Source of the DNA: Saprospiraceae bacterium
GTDB taxonomy: Bacteria > Bacteroidota > Bacteroidia > Chitinophagales > Saprospiraceae
Direction of reading: 5' to 3'
Length of the DNA: 64,000 bases
NCBI GenBank assembly: GCA_020628855.1
Contig: JAHDEL010000002.1
Coordinates: 50,814-114,813 of the forward strand
Made by a program: the position numbers and the translations under genes. The notes beneath the pieces were generated by a model that saw nothing but the letters and a program-made list of their open reading frames with translations, made no database searches and was not told the DNA's origin. Shown here one piece after another: positions 17,859 through 28,200 of this stretch; the stretch's first letter is position 1; every line of letters starts with the position of its first letter.

Positions 17859-20800
17859 ATGTTATATAAAGGACTCGTAATAAAATTCACGCTAGTCCTC
17901 TTACTTGCAATTCTGCAGCATAAGACGCAATGTCAAACAATCAAAGTTGATACATTTCTTATACTCCAATCTGATACTTCTTGTCTCAAAATGGACAGAC
18001 TAATTCTTCCTAATTCACTGACTTTCAAGGAAGAAAAAATTGAAAAAAAATATATCTGTTCTGTAGATCAATTTGACCTCTGTCTCCTATCTCAGGATGC
18101 CTCCCAAAAGGATGATACCGTTTACATCAAATTCGAAGTCTTAGATATTAAATTCGACAGTGTTTACACATATACAGAGTCATTGCTATCTCCTGATTCA
18201 AAAATTATTGGCATTCGTCCAAACGATTATAAAGACCCTGAAGAAAAACTCATCAGGGACGGCCTAAACTATGGTGGTACATTCTCCAGAGGTTTGTCAA
18301 TTGGGAATAGTCAAGACTTAGTGCTAAACTCTAATCTCAATCTCAACCTCCTTGGTGACCTTGGAGGTGGGACCACTATTAAAGCGATAATATCAGACAA
18401 CAATCTTCCCTTACAAGCTGAAGGCAACACTCAAGTATTACAGGAATTCGACAGAGTCTATATGGAGATTCAGAAAAATAACACAATGCTAAGAGCAGGT
18501 GATTTTAATGAATTCGAACAAGATTTCTATTTTACCAAGTATACCAAGAAAGCTAAAGGGGTAAGTCTCTCAACGCAGGTTTCAAAAAACTCCGAAAATC
18601 GCTTCAAGACAAAGGCAACTTATTCAATTTCTAGAGGTAAGTTTAATAGAGAGACCCTTGCCATTCAGGAAGGCAATCAAGGTCCTTATCGTTTGTCAGG
18701 TGGAACAGGTGGAGGCTTCTACATTATACTTTCAGGTAGCGAAAAAGTGTATCTCAATGGAGTGCTTTTAACTAGAGGTTATGATCAAGATTACATCATC
18801 GATTATAATAGTGCTGAACTCAGTTTTACTCCAAAGCATCTCATTAACAGAGATAGTAGAGTTATTGTGGAATACGAATATGCAGATCAAAGTTACCTGA
18901 GGTCAGTACTGATCTTGGACAATACAATTAAATTAAACAAATGGAAGCATCGAATTCATTTCTATCAAGAACAAGATAGCAAGTCAGTGCTTGGATCTGT
19001 GCAGTTAGACAGTACAGATTTACAGATTCTACAAGAGGCAGGAGACTCTCCTGAGAGACTCTTCCGTGATGCAATATATCCTACCCCTTTGGCCGATCAA
19101 GATGATCAAACGAATTACTATTCGCTAGATCAGGGCGTTCTTAGCTTTCAAAATTCTCAAGCCGACACTCTCTATCGAAGCCTATTCTCTTACATTGGAG
19201 AAGGGGAAGGAGCCTATGCATTGGACAATACCACAAACGCTAATGGCCGTGTTTATGAATATGTAGGATCTGGGCAAGGCAACTACTTGCCTGTCATCCG
19301 ACTTACGCCACCTGAATCCAGAAGAATACTCAATTATAGTCAAAACTATGAAAGCAAAAGCTCTAGTCTTATCTCAGAGTTATCCATGAGTAATACAGAT
19401 ATAAACAGATTCTCAAATCTCCAAGACAGCGATAATACTGGATTAGCTTATCATCTTTCTGGCAACCACCATTGGCATTTAAAAGACACCTTACAATTAC
19501 TCACAGTCTTTGGCTCAGGGGAGCTAAGACATGCAAATTATAGAAACCTGAATCCTTACAGAACTGCGGAATTTAACCGTGATTGGAACAATCTTGAAGA
19601 CCTAACTATTCCAACTGACGAGTTATATACCAATGTAGGTCTTCAACTGAGAGATAGCACTGTCCATGATCTTGCGTATGGATTTCAGACATTTACAAGG
19701 ATTGGACTTTTACAGGCCTCCAAACATCTTTTGACTTATAAGTTAAATGCTAGACTCACCTCCATAGAAAGCAAACTAGATTATTTAACTTCTGAGTCTT
19801 CCACGACATCCTCTACTTTCTTGAGACCTAATATTTTGGTTAATCAGTTTCTTAAATCACGCACTGGCCATAGATTTAGAGTCGAATTCTGGCATGAAGA
19901 CAACGCTATTCAAAGCAAAGAGGATAATATACTTCAAGCACCAAGCCAAAGGACTGATTATTACTCCATTGGACTCTATTCTCCAAGAAAAACTGCACTC
20001 AGCTATTCTCTTGACTATACTCTGAGAGAAGACGACATGCCAGATGGACAAAATTTTGCTTATGCTTTTTCATCAATAGACTATGGTGGCAGTATTCAGT
20101 ATAAATTTAATCCACAAAACTCCATCAATCTCACTGCAAAGCAAAGAACACTACAGGTCAAAAGAGAGGACCTCATCCCGCAAACTAATGAAAGCACAAT
20201 ATTAGGGTCTTTGAATATCATCTCTTCTTTGTTCAGATCAAGCGTGAATCTCCAGTCTTTTCTAGAATATAATAGTGGACAACAAGCAGTGTTCGAGGAC
20301 CAATATTTACAAGTACAAAAAGGCGAAGGCATCTATATTTGGAATGATATTAATCAAGATAGTATTCAACAGTTAACAGAATTTGTGCAATCACCGATTG
20401 ACACTGCTGATTTTGTGAAAGTTGCTGTATTTAACAATACATTCATCACGGCAAATCAACAAAAGTGGAATCAAACGGTAAGCTTCGATCCAGGACGGCT
20501 TTTTACGGATACCACAACTCATGTTGCCAAGGGCTTTCTCTCTAAACTATTTTTCTCCAGTAGGATCAAAGTCGATCAAAAACTTGAGGATGTTAATGAC
20601 TTGAGTGCTGTCTTTCAACCTGTCGAAAACCTCATTGATTCTTCTGTGATTTTTAGGCAATCTTCCTTCGACCACTTTGTACACATCAATAGAACAAGTA
20701 ACACTTTTGATATTCGTATTGGGCAAAAACAGCTGCTCAATAGACGAAGACAAGTCTATGGTGTTGATGATTTTAGCAATGGGGCTTATTATACCCAATT

Positions 20801-21308
20801 GAGATGGAATTGGGCAAAGCAGTTAGACTTCTTGTTACTGAGTGAATTACGCAATAAAGAAAGAGTAATTGAAACTCAAGAAGAGAGAACAGTAGCTATC
20901 TCTAGTGTACTAGTGCAGCCAACAATCAGTTATAGACCAAACAACCAACTTAGAATTAATCTTATACTCAAATATATCGATCGTGAAAATTCGTTCGAAT
21001 CAACATTCGGTAAAAGCCTTACTCAGGATTACAAGCTAGATATTACTTGGAGGAAAGGCTCAAAATCATTTTTTCAGTCTAGTATTTCTTTTGCAAAAGT
21101 CAATTATGAGTCTACTGTCCCAAACAATGACTTCGTTGAGCTTGATATGTTAGATGGATTGAAAGATGGTAATAACATGATATGGGAAACAAATTGGACA
21201 AGAAAATTGAATAAGACCCTAGAGCTTAGCTTGAATTATAATGGCAGAAAAACAGGTGAGGACAGACTCGTCCACCAAGGCAGCATGCAGCTTCGAGCAA
21301 TTTTTTAG
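17859..21308 (+). CDS. Large predicted outer-membrane beta-barrel protein, unknown function
   Basis: The 1149-residue protein has a signal peptide (MLYKGLVIKFTLVLLLAILQ, cut near CQ). The N-terminal ~130 residues look like a periplasmic beta domain. The stretch RDGLNYGGTFSRGLSIGNSQDLVLNSNLNL... then opens a very long series of alternating amphipathic beta-strands running to the C-terminus, which ends in a barrel-like strand with terminal aromatic (SMQLRAIF). A stretch around EGNTQVLQEFDRVYMEIQ seems to me to recur in large Bacteroidota outer-membrane proteins, but I cannot name a family. It is not SprA, which is about twice as long. It lies 119 nt before two secreted metalloproteases on the same strand, which have their own promoter box. 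Confidence 0.75.
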   Translation: MLYKGLVIKFTLVLLLAILQHKTQCQTIKVDTFLILQSDTSCLKMDRLILPNSLTFKEEKIEKKYICSVDQFDLCLLSQDASQKDDTVYIKFEVLDIKFDSVYTYTESLLSPDSKIIGIRPNDYKDPEEKLIRDGLNYGGTFSRGLSIGNSQDLVLNSNLNLNLLGDLGGGTTIKAIISDNNLPLQAEGNTQVLQEFDRVYMEIQKNNTMLRAGDFNEFEQDFYFTKYTKKAKGVSLSTQVSKNSENRFKTKATYSISRGKFNRETLAIQEGNQGPYRLSGGTGGGFYIILSGSEKVYLNGVLLTRGYDQDYIIDYNSAELSFTPKHLINRDSRVIVEYEYADQSYLRSVLILDNTIKLNKWKHRIHFYQEQDSKSVLGSVQLDSTDLQILQEAGDSPERLFRDAIYPTPLADQDDQTNYYSLDQGVLSFQNSQADTLYRSLFSYIGEGEGAYALDNTTNANGRVYEYVGSGQGNYLPVIRLTPPESRRILNYSQNYESKSSSLISELSMSNTDINRFSNLQDSDNTGLAYHLSGNHHWHLKDTLQLLTVFGSGELRHANYRNLNPYRTAEFNRDWNNLEDLTIPTDELYTNVGLQLRDSTVHDLAYGFQTFTRIGLLQASKHLLTYKLNARLTSIESKLDYLTSESSTTSSTFLRPNILVNQFLKSRTGHRFRVEFWHEDNAIQSKEDNILQAPSQRTDYYSIGLYSPRKTALSYSLDYTLREDDMPDGQNFAYAFSSIDYGGSIQYKFNPQNSINLTAKQRTLQVKREDLIPQTNESTILGSLNIISSLFRSSVNLQSFLEYNSGQQAVFEDQYLQVQKGEGIYIWNDINQDSIQQLTEFVQSPIDTADFVKVAVFNNTFITANQQKWNQTVSFDPGRLFTDTTTHVAKGFLSKLFFSSRIKVDQKLEDVNDLSAVFQPVENLIDSSVIFRQSSFDHFVHINRTSNTFDIRIGQKQLLNRRRQVYGVDDFSNGAYYTQLRWNWAKQLDFLLLSELRNKERVIETQEERTVAISSVLVQPTISYRPNNQLRINLILKYIDRENSFESTFGKSLTQDYKLDITWRKGSKSFFQSSISFAKVNYESTVPNNDFVELDMLDGLKDGNNMIWETNWTRKLNKTLELSLNYNGRKTGEDRLVHQGSMQLRAIF

Positions 21309-21373
21309 ACGAAATTTTGTCACTTTGGCTATATAAGCAGTAGTTGTCATTCTTTCTCTCGCGCGATTTATAT

Positions 21374-21381
21374 TACATTTG
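21374..21381 (+). promoter_or_regulatory. -7 box TACATTTG for the first metalloprotease
   Basis: TACATTTG matches TAnnTTTG. It lies downstream of the TTG at 21344 that would open a longer frame, and 46 nt upstream of the ATG at 21428. This supports 21428 as the true start, with a leader of about 40 nt. Confidence 0.5.
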
Positions 21382-21427
21382 TTCAAATCGACAATCTCAC
21401 ATTTCAAAATCAGAATTATATCTAATT

Positions 21428-24400
21428 ATGAGAATACTTATACTCTTATCGACAATACTATTCATGTCATTCAGCCTTCAAGGTCAATCAGCCTGGGAGA
21501 TCATAGAAAATGAGCAGGTTGCCACTGCTGAATATGGAGATCCTCAAGTTGAGGTGAGCTCTTATGTTGTCGCAAAGCTTAATACCGAAATAGCAGATAA
21601 CATACTGATTAATGCTACTCCGGATAATAGATCGAATAGCATTGAGGGTAGTCAAAAAATAGGTCTTCCTATGCCAAATGGAGAAATGCATAAATTCTAT
21701 CTCTATGATTCTCCTGTTATGCACCCTGAGCTTGGTGCTAAATATCCTGAGTTAAAGACTTATAGATTAGTCTCATCAATTGATAAAAAAATCACAGGAA
21801 GATTTGCAAGAACACCTTCTGGTCTCCATGCAACAATTAGAACAACACGAGGAGAAATTTATATTGATCCATATAGCAGTGAGACTTCTGAACTACATAT
21901 AAGCTATTATACAACAGATCAGTTGTATCCGGAAAATCTACCAAAACCTGCATGTGGGTTAGATTTTGATCCAGCTGACCTTAGAGAGCATTTTGGTACT
22001 GAACACCCAATGAAAGTTGGTGAAGAATCACTTTTGAAGAAATACAGATTTGCTTTAGCTTGTACTGGAGAATGGGGGTCAAACTTTGGATCAAAAGCAC
22101 AAGTGCTAGAGCAAATGGTTATTGCAACGAATAGAGTCAATGAGTCATTGGAAAATGAAGCTTCTATCTTTTTCGAGCTCATTCCAAATAACGAAGACAT
22201 TATTTTCTTAGATCCTATTTCTGACCCATACATCATTACACCAAATCCTGAAGATGGCCAACATCCAGGAAGGCAAGTACTAGGTCAAAACACAGGAGTA
22301 ATCAACTCTAATGTTGGTGCTAACAACTATGATGTCGGTCACGTATTTACTAGATCATGCACAGATGGAATTGCAGGTGTGGCAAGTCTAGCATCTGTGT
22401 GTACTGATAATAAAGGAGCAGGAATCAGCTGTGTTGGAGGTGCTAATTTGATCAGTTTTATGGTACAAACTACTCTACATGAAATTGGACACCAGTTTGG
22501 TGCAAGTCATACTTGGAGTAATTGTGGTGGTAATGCAGAAGATCAGCTTGCGCCAAGTACAGCAGCAGAACCAGGAAGTGGTACTACATTCATGTCTTAT
22601 GCAGGTGTATGTGGTGGCAATACGAATGTCTCTGGCAACAATGATGCTTACTTTCATGTTGCTTCGCTTCAACAGATGTACAATCTCTTGAAAAATGGTA
22701 ACGGTTCTCTTTGTGGAGAAGATGAAGATGTTGGTAATACAGCTCCAACGGCAAGTCACGATTATGAAGACGATTTTGTCATTCCTGTTTTCACACCATT
22801 TGAGCTTACAGGAAGTGGTTCTGACATGGAAGATGATCCACTGACATACTGTTGGGAACAGATGAATTTTGGACCAATATCTCCATATGGACAGCCAATC
22901 GGAGATGCACCATCATTCAGATCGTTTGCACCTTCCGAAAGCCCTACAAGAGTATTTCCAAGAATAGACAAATTGTTGGCTAATAGCTTTGACCTTTCTG
23001 AAGTCCTTCAAAGTAATGGCAGAAACTATACTTTCTTTTTAACTGTGAGGGATAATCATCCAGGTGGTGGTACAGCACATTGGACAAGTGTAGATTTTAG
23101 CTCGAATAGTGCAGCTGGACCATTCTTTGTTGTCGCACCAAATAATAACGAGCAATTAGAAGTGGGTAAGCCTTACTCAATAACTTGGGAAGTAGCAAAT
23201 ACAGATCAAGCGCCTGTCAATTGTGAAAATGTAAACATCTTTCTCTCAGCAGATGGTGGACAAAATTTTGATATTCTCTTAGCTTATCAAACACCAAATG
23301 ATGGAGAAGAAACAGTTATAGTTCCTAATTATGTTACGCAGCAAGCAAGAGTAAAGATCAAAGCATCGAATAATATTTTCTTTGACATTAGCAACTTCAA
23401 TTTTGATATCAACGAAGCGACAGTTCCTTCTTTCTATATGGGACTTTCTGAGTTTGAAGCTGAAGTATGCACACCTGATGTCATAGAAGTGGACGTAACA
23501 TCAGAATCATTAGCAGGTTTTGCGGGTGATGTTGCTTTGAGTGTCGAGACTGATCTTCCTGCAGAAACGATTATCACACTTTCAGAAGAATCAATTAGTG
23601 GCGCTGAAGGAACAGCATTGCTTACTCTTGATTTTGCAAATGTTAATGCTACAGGTACATACGAGGTCAATGTAAGAGCATCTTCTGATGGACTTGAAGA
23701 TATTGTGCAGACATTATTAGTTACGATTACAAGTAGCAACTTTGATGATTTTGCATTGACATTTCCAGAACTGAATAGTAGCGGAGTATCCCAACTTCCT
23801 ACGTTCGAATGGGCTAATACATTGAATGGTACATCTTATACTCTAGAATATGGAACTAACCCTGCACTTGGTTCTACTGCAACTGTAATATCAGGCCTCA
23901 ACGGTAATACATACACACCAACTACAGGCTTGGAAAAGAATTCTGTGTATTATTGGAAAGTGTATGTCGGAAACAAGTGTGCAGATGCAGAGTCAGAGTT
24001 GTTCATGTTTGCTACAGAAGCACTGAGTTGCTCAGCATTACTAGCTGACGATGTACCTATTTCGATATCTCAATCAGGGCAACCAACTATCACCAGCTCT
24101 ATATTTTTAGCTGGAGCAGGCCAAGTTACTGATGTTAATATCTCAAATGTGAGAGGAACTCATGAGAATGTCGGTAATCTTACCATGACCCTTATTAGTC
24201 CTTCACTCACAGAAGTTGTTCTTGTGGAGGAAAGGTGTAATTTCCAAGCTGATTTCAACTGTGGATTTGATGACGATGCAGCTTCCGAAGTCTCATGTCC
24301 ACTGTCTACAGGATCTACCTATATTCCGAAAGAATCATTAAGCATATTTAATGGAGAAGATATTGCTGGTGATTGGGTGCTTAGAATAGAAGATGGACAA

Positions 24401-25081
24401 TCTGGAGAAGGTGGTCAGTTGAATGGATTCGAATTAGAAATTTGTTCGAATGCGACATTAGAAGGACCAAGCCTGGTTACCAATGAAGCTTTAGGAGTGC
24501 CAACTGATGGTGCAAATAGGATTGGTCAAGATCTATTATTAACAGAAGATTCTAACAATGGTGCAAGCGAATTAATCTATACAATTGTAACTACACCACT
24601 TTATGGAACAATGACAGTAAGTGGTACTGAAGTGACAGTAGGTAGCACTTTCACACAGCAAGATATTAACGATAAAAACGTAAGATATCAGCATGACGTA
24701 ACAGAAGAGACAGCTGATAATTTTACATTTACCGTAGTTGATGGAGAAGGAGGGTGGATACCGCTGACGACTTACACTATTACTATTGCAGATGGTCTAA
24801 CTTCAGGAATAGAAGACGAAATGTTGAATTTATTTAGTCTAGATGTCTATCCTAATCCAGCAAATACTCAGTTGAATATCGAGGTGAATTCTGAGCAGTT
24901 CGGTGATTATGCATTGCAATTACTTTCTGTTACTGGAAATGTTATCCTTACGGAAAATCTCAATGTAAAAGATCGCTTGGTGAGAACACTAGACATCAGT
25001 ACATTACCAGAAGGTATGTATATGGTGAAGCTAACTAATGGCAGTCAACAACAAGTAAATTTGACGACAATTCAGAGATAA
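21428..25081 (+). CDS. Reprolysin-type zinc metalloprotease with P-domain, T9SS type A
   Basis: The 1217-residue protein starts at ATG 21428, where a signal peptide begins (MRILILLSTILFMSFSLQGQ). The longer frame from 21344 would bury it. An N-terminal prodomain (about 21-200) precedes a metzincin catalytic domain (about 203-425) with HEIGHQFGASH (zinc ligands His351, His355, His361; Glu352 catalytic) and Met-turn FMSYAGVC (Met389). Fn3/Ig-like modules follow, then a proprotein-convertase P-domain (about 864-1008, LSIFNGEDIAGDWVLRIED), an NG2/CSPG-like repeat (about 1015-1120) and a type A sorting domain (LDVYPNPANTQ to the end). It is an extracellular protease, likely involved in protein feeding or surface-protein processing. 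A close paralogue follows in tandem. Confidence 0.92.
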   Translation: MRILILLSTILFMSFSLQGQSAWEIIENEQVATAEYGDPQVEVSSYVVAKLNTEIADNILINATPDNRSNSIEGSQKIGLPMPNGEMHKFYLYDSPVMHPELGAKYPELKTYRLVSSIDKKITGRFARTPSGLHATIRTTRGEIYIDPYSSETSELHISYYTTDQLYPENLPKPACGLDFDPADLREHFGTEHPMKVGEESLLKKYRFALACTGEWGSNFGSKAQVLEQMVIATNRVNESLENEASIFFELIPNNEDIIFLDPISDPYIITPNPEDGQHPGRQVLGQNTGVINSNVGANNYDVGHVFTRSCTDGIAGVASLASVCTDNKGAGISCVGGANLISFMVQTTLHEIGHQFGASHTWSNCGGNAEDQLAPSTAAEPGSGTTFMSYAGVCGGNTNVSGNNDAYFHVASLQQMYNLLKNGNGSLCGEDEDVGNTAPTASHDYEDDFVIPVFTPFELTGSGSDMEDDPLTYCWEQMNFGPISPYGQPIGDAPSFRSFAPSESPTRVFPRIDKLLANSFDLSEVLQSNGRNYTFFLTVRDNHPGGGTAHWTSVDFSSNSAAGPFFVVAPNNNEQLEVGKPYSITWEVANTDQAPVNCENVNIFLSADGGQNFDILLAYQTPNDGEETVIVPNYVTQQARVKIKASNNIFFDISNFNFDINEATVPSFYMGLSEFEAEVCTPDVIEVDVTSESLAGFAGDVALSVETDLPAETIITLSEESISGAEGTALLTLDFANVNATGTYEVNVRASSDGLEDIVQTLLVTITSSNFDDFALTFPELNSSGVSQLPTFEWANTLNGTSYTLEYGTNPALGSTATVISGLNGNTYTPTTGLEKNSVYYWKVYVGNKCADAESELFMFATEALSCSALLADDVPISISQSGQPTITSSIFLAGAGQVTDVNISNVRGTHENVGNLTMTLISPSLTEVVLVEERCNFQADFNCGFDDDAASEVSCPLSTGSTYIPKESLSIFNGEDIAGDWVLRIEDGQSGEGGQLNGFELEICSNATLEGPSLVTNEALGVPTDGANRIGQDLLLTEDSNNGASELIYTIVTTPLYGTMTVSGTEVTVGSTFTQQDINDKNVRYQHDVTEETADNFTFTVVDGEGGWIPLTTYTITIADGLTSGIEDEMLNLFSLDVYPNPANTQLNIEVNSEQFGDYALQLLSVTGNVILTENLNVKDRLVRTLDISTLPEGMYMVKLTNGSQQQVNLTTIQR

Positions 25082-25104
25082 ACTTCAATACATTGAAAGA
25101 ATAC

Positions 25105-25137
25105 AGGGCTACTTCAAAACTGAGGTGGCCCTTTTTT
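25105..25137 (+). terminator. Intrinsic terminator after metalloprotease 1
   Basis: An 8-bp stem (AGGGCTAC at 25105-25112 with GTGGCCCT at 25125-25132, one G-T pair) is followed by TTTTTT. It separates the two tandem protease genes into independent transcripts. Confidence 0.85.
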
Positions 25138-25260
25138 CATTCTATAGAATAGGAATAGTTGAAGTGTCTCTTGATTGACTCCGTTTGTCGATTAAGTGCT
25201 ATCGTTTTAAAGATTTCCAATACATTTATAGATATATCACTTAAGAAAAATTGTATCGAG

Positions 25261-28200
25261 ATGAATTCCAAGCTTTACACTACTCTACTTTTCTTCATTT
25301 GCTCTCTTGGATTAACACAAGCTCAGGACTTTTGGCAAGTCATGGAAGCGCCTAATTATGCTGAGGGTCTTCAAGCAGAGAGATCTGCTGTGCCACAGGC
25401 ATTTCAAGTGGGTATACTTGACTCAAAACGATTCACTAAAGCATTAAACAAAGCTGGAGTTGATTTAAGAGATGGAGATACTAATACATCCGTGATATCA
25501 TTGCTTATGGCTGACGGTTCATTGGAATCATTCTATGTATGGGATAGCCCATCAATGCACCCTAATCTTGCAGCGAAGTATCCTAGTATCAAATCCTACA
25601 GAATACTATCGACAACTAATGCCCTTATAACTGGACGTATTACGATGACAGCACAAGGTCTGCATGCAAGTATTAGTACTCCTCAAGGAGTAAGCTATAT
25701 TGATCCATTTTATGCGGATGGTGGTGACCTTTACTTCAGTTATTACACTAAAGATGATGTCGCACCTGATGATATGCCGAAGGCAGCATGTGGAGTTGAT
25801 GTTACTCCAGATGATATTGGAGAATTCATAGAATCATCTTCTTTGCAAAAAGCTGCTGACATCGCATATTATAAGAAATATAGGTTTGCCTTAGCTTGTA
25901 CTGGAGAATGGGGACAAAACTTTAGCTCCAAAGAACAAGTCTTGGCCACAATGGTAACTGCGGTTGATCGAATCAACCAATCTTTGGAAAATGAGGCATC
26001 AGTTTTCTTTGAACTCATTGAAAATAATGATGAACTCATCTTCATGGACCCTACTTCTGATCCCTATGTTGTAACTCCAAGTCAAGAAGACGGTGTGCAT
26101 CCTGGTAGACAAGTGCTTGGTCAAAATACTGGAGTGATAAATTCAGTAATTGGAGGAAATAATTACGATGTTGGACATGTCTTTACGAGATCATGTACTG
26201 ATGGTATTGCTGGTGTTGCTAGCCTAGGATCTGTCTGTACATCTGGTGGAAAAGGAGCCGGCTTAAGTTGTGTTGGTAATGCTAATGTCGTCAGTTTTAT
26301 GGTTAATGTAACTCTGCATGAGCTAGGTCACCAATTTGGTGCTAGCCACTCTTGGAGTAATTGTAGTGAAGGTTCTAATAGCAACCTCTCTGCAGGAACC
26401 GCTTATGAGCCAGGCAGTGGTTCAACATTTATGTCTTATGCAGGAGTTTGTTCTCAACAGAATAATGTCCAAGGAGGCTCAGATGATTACTTTCACATCG
26501 CTTCGATGATTCAAGTATACAATGTATTAGAAGGTGGAAATGGATCACTCTGCGGTGAGAATATAGATTTTGGTAATACCAAGCCAGAAGTAACCATTAG
26601 CTACCCTAATGATCTTGTAATTCCAATCTTCACACCGTTTGAGTTAACAGGTGAAGGCTTTGATGCTGAAGGAGATCCACTAACCTATTGCTGGGAACAG
26701 CATAACAAAGGACCACTTTCTATCCTTGGTAGTCCTCAAGGAAATGCACCTGCATTTAGGTCATATCCTCCAGACGAAAGTCCTACAAGAGTATTTCCGA
26801 GAATGTATAAGATATTGAATAACATCACTGAAAACTCTGAAGTTCTACAGACGGTAGGAAGGGATTATACTTTTTATCTGACAGTGAGAGACAACCACGC
26901 GGGTGGAGGTAGTGCAGCATGGGATAAGATGTCATTTAGCTCATCGGGAAGTGCAGGTCCATTCTATGTAATTCAACCTAACAACGCAGAAGAATTGGTC
27001 ATTGGCAAGCCGTATACATTTATGTGGGATGTTGCAGAGACTAATAAAGCTCCTGTGAATTGTCAAGGAGTCGATATTATTCTTTCTGCAAATGGTGGAG
27101 ATGATTTTGATATTGTACTAGCTCAAAATGTACCAAATGATGGGGAGCATGATATTGTTATTCCAAATCATCCAACTACCGAAGGTAGAATCAAAATAAA
27201 AGCATCAGAAAACATATTCTTTGATGTGAGCAACTTTGACTTTGATATTGTGGCGCCGAATGAGCCTTCCTTCTATTTTGCTCTTTCAGAATTTAAGATA
27301 GATGTCTGTGCTCCAGAGGTAGTTGATATTAATGTTGATATGGAGTCTTTCTTAGAATTCAGCAATGATGTAAACTTAGAAGTCGTCACTGACCTCCCAG
27401 CTGAGACAGTAATCACTTTGATGGATCAAGTCGTTGACCCAATGTCAGAAGGCACTTCGCTTAATCTTGATTTTACCAATGTAAATGCTACAGGTGAATA
27501 CACCGTTGATGTTATCGGCACAGCTGAAGGTAGTGACACACTCTTGCAGTCTCTGCAGGTCACATTGACAAGTGGCAATTTTGATGACATGGCTCTTATC
27601 TACCCTGAACCAGATATTAGTGGTGTCACTGAGCAACCAACATTCGAGTGGAATGATGCGATCAATGCAGATACCTACACATTAGAATATGGAAAGAATC
27701 CAGCACTTGGTAGTACTGGTGAAAGAATCACTGGATTGATTTCGCCTACTTATACTCCTCCAGTAAATCTAGATAAAAACTCATTGTACTATTGGAGAGT
27801 CTATGCAGAAAACAAATGCAATGATGCAATTACTGGTATCCAAATGTTTGCTACGGAATCTCTGAGCTGCGACGTTCGTGCTGCTGAAGATCTGCCTATT
27901 TCCATCTCACAATCATCAACGCCAGAAATACAGAGTGTTGTATTCTTTGCTGGTGCAGGTCAAGTAACTGATGTGAATGTCAAGAACATTAGCGGAATTC
28001 ATGAAAATGTAGAAAACTTAAGTATTTCACTTGTCAGTCCTGCTGGCACGAGTGTACTATTAGTTGACAATAGATGCGACTTCATGTCTGACTTTAATTG
28101 TGGATTTGATGACGCCTCTCCATCTGAACTTTCTTGTCCTTTATCTCAAGCAATAAGTTATGTTCCTGAAGAGTCTCTCTCAATTTTTAACGGAGAAGAC

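Noticed and set aside
21344..21427. N-terminal extension of metalloprotease 1 from an upstream TTG
   Set aside because: A -7 promoter box lies inside the extension and the signal peptide starts at ATG 21428. The same logic rejects the extensions at 25159-25260, 28981-29001, 32613-32636, 45243-45269, 50522-50593 and 61478-61534.
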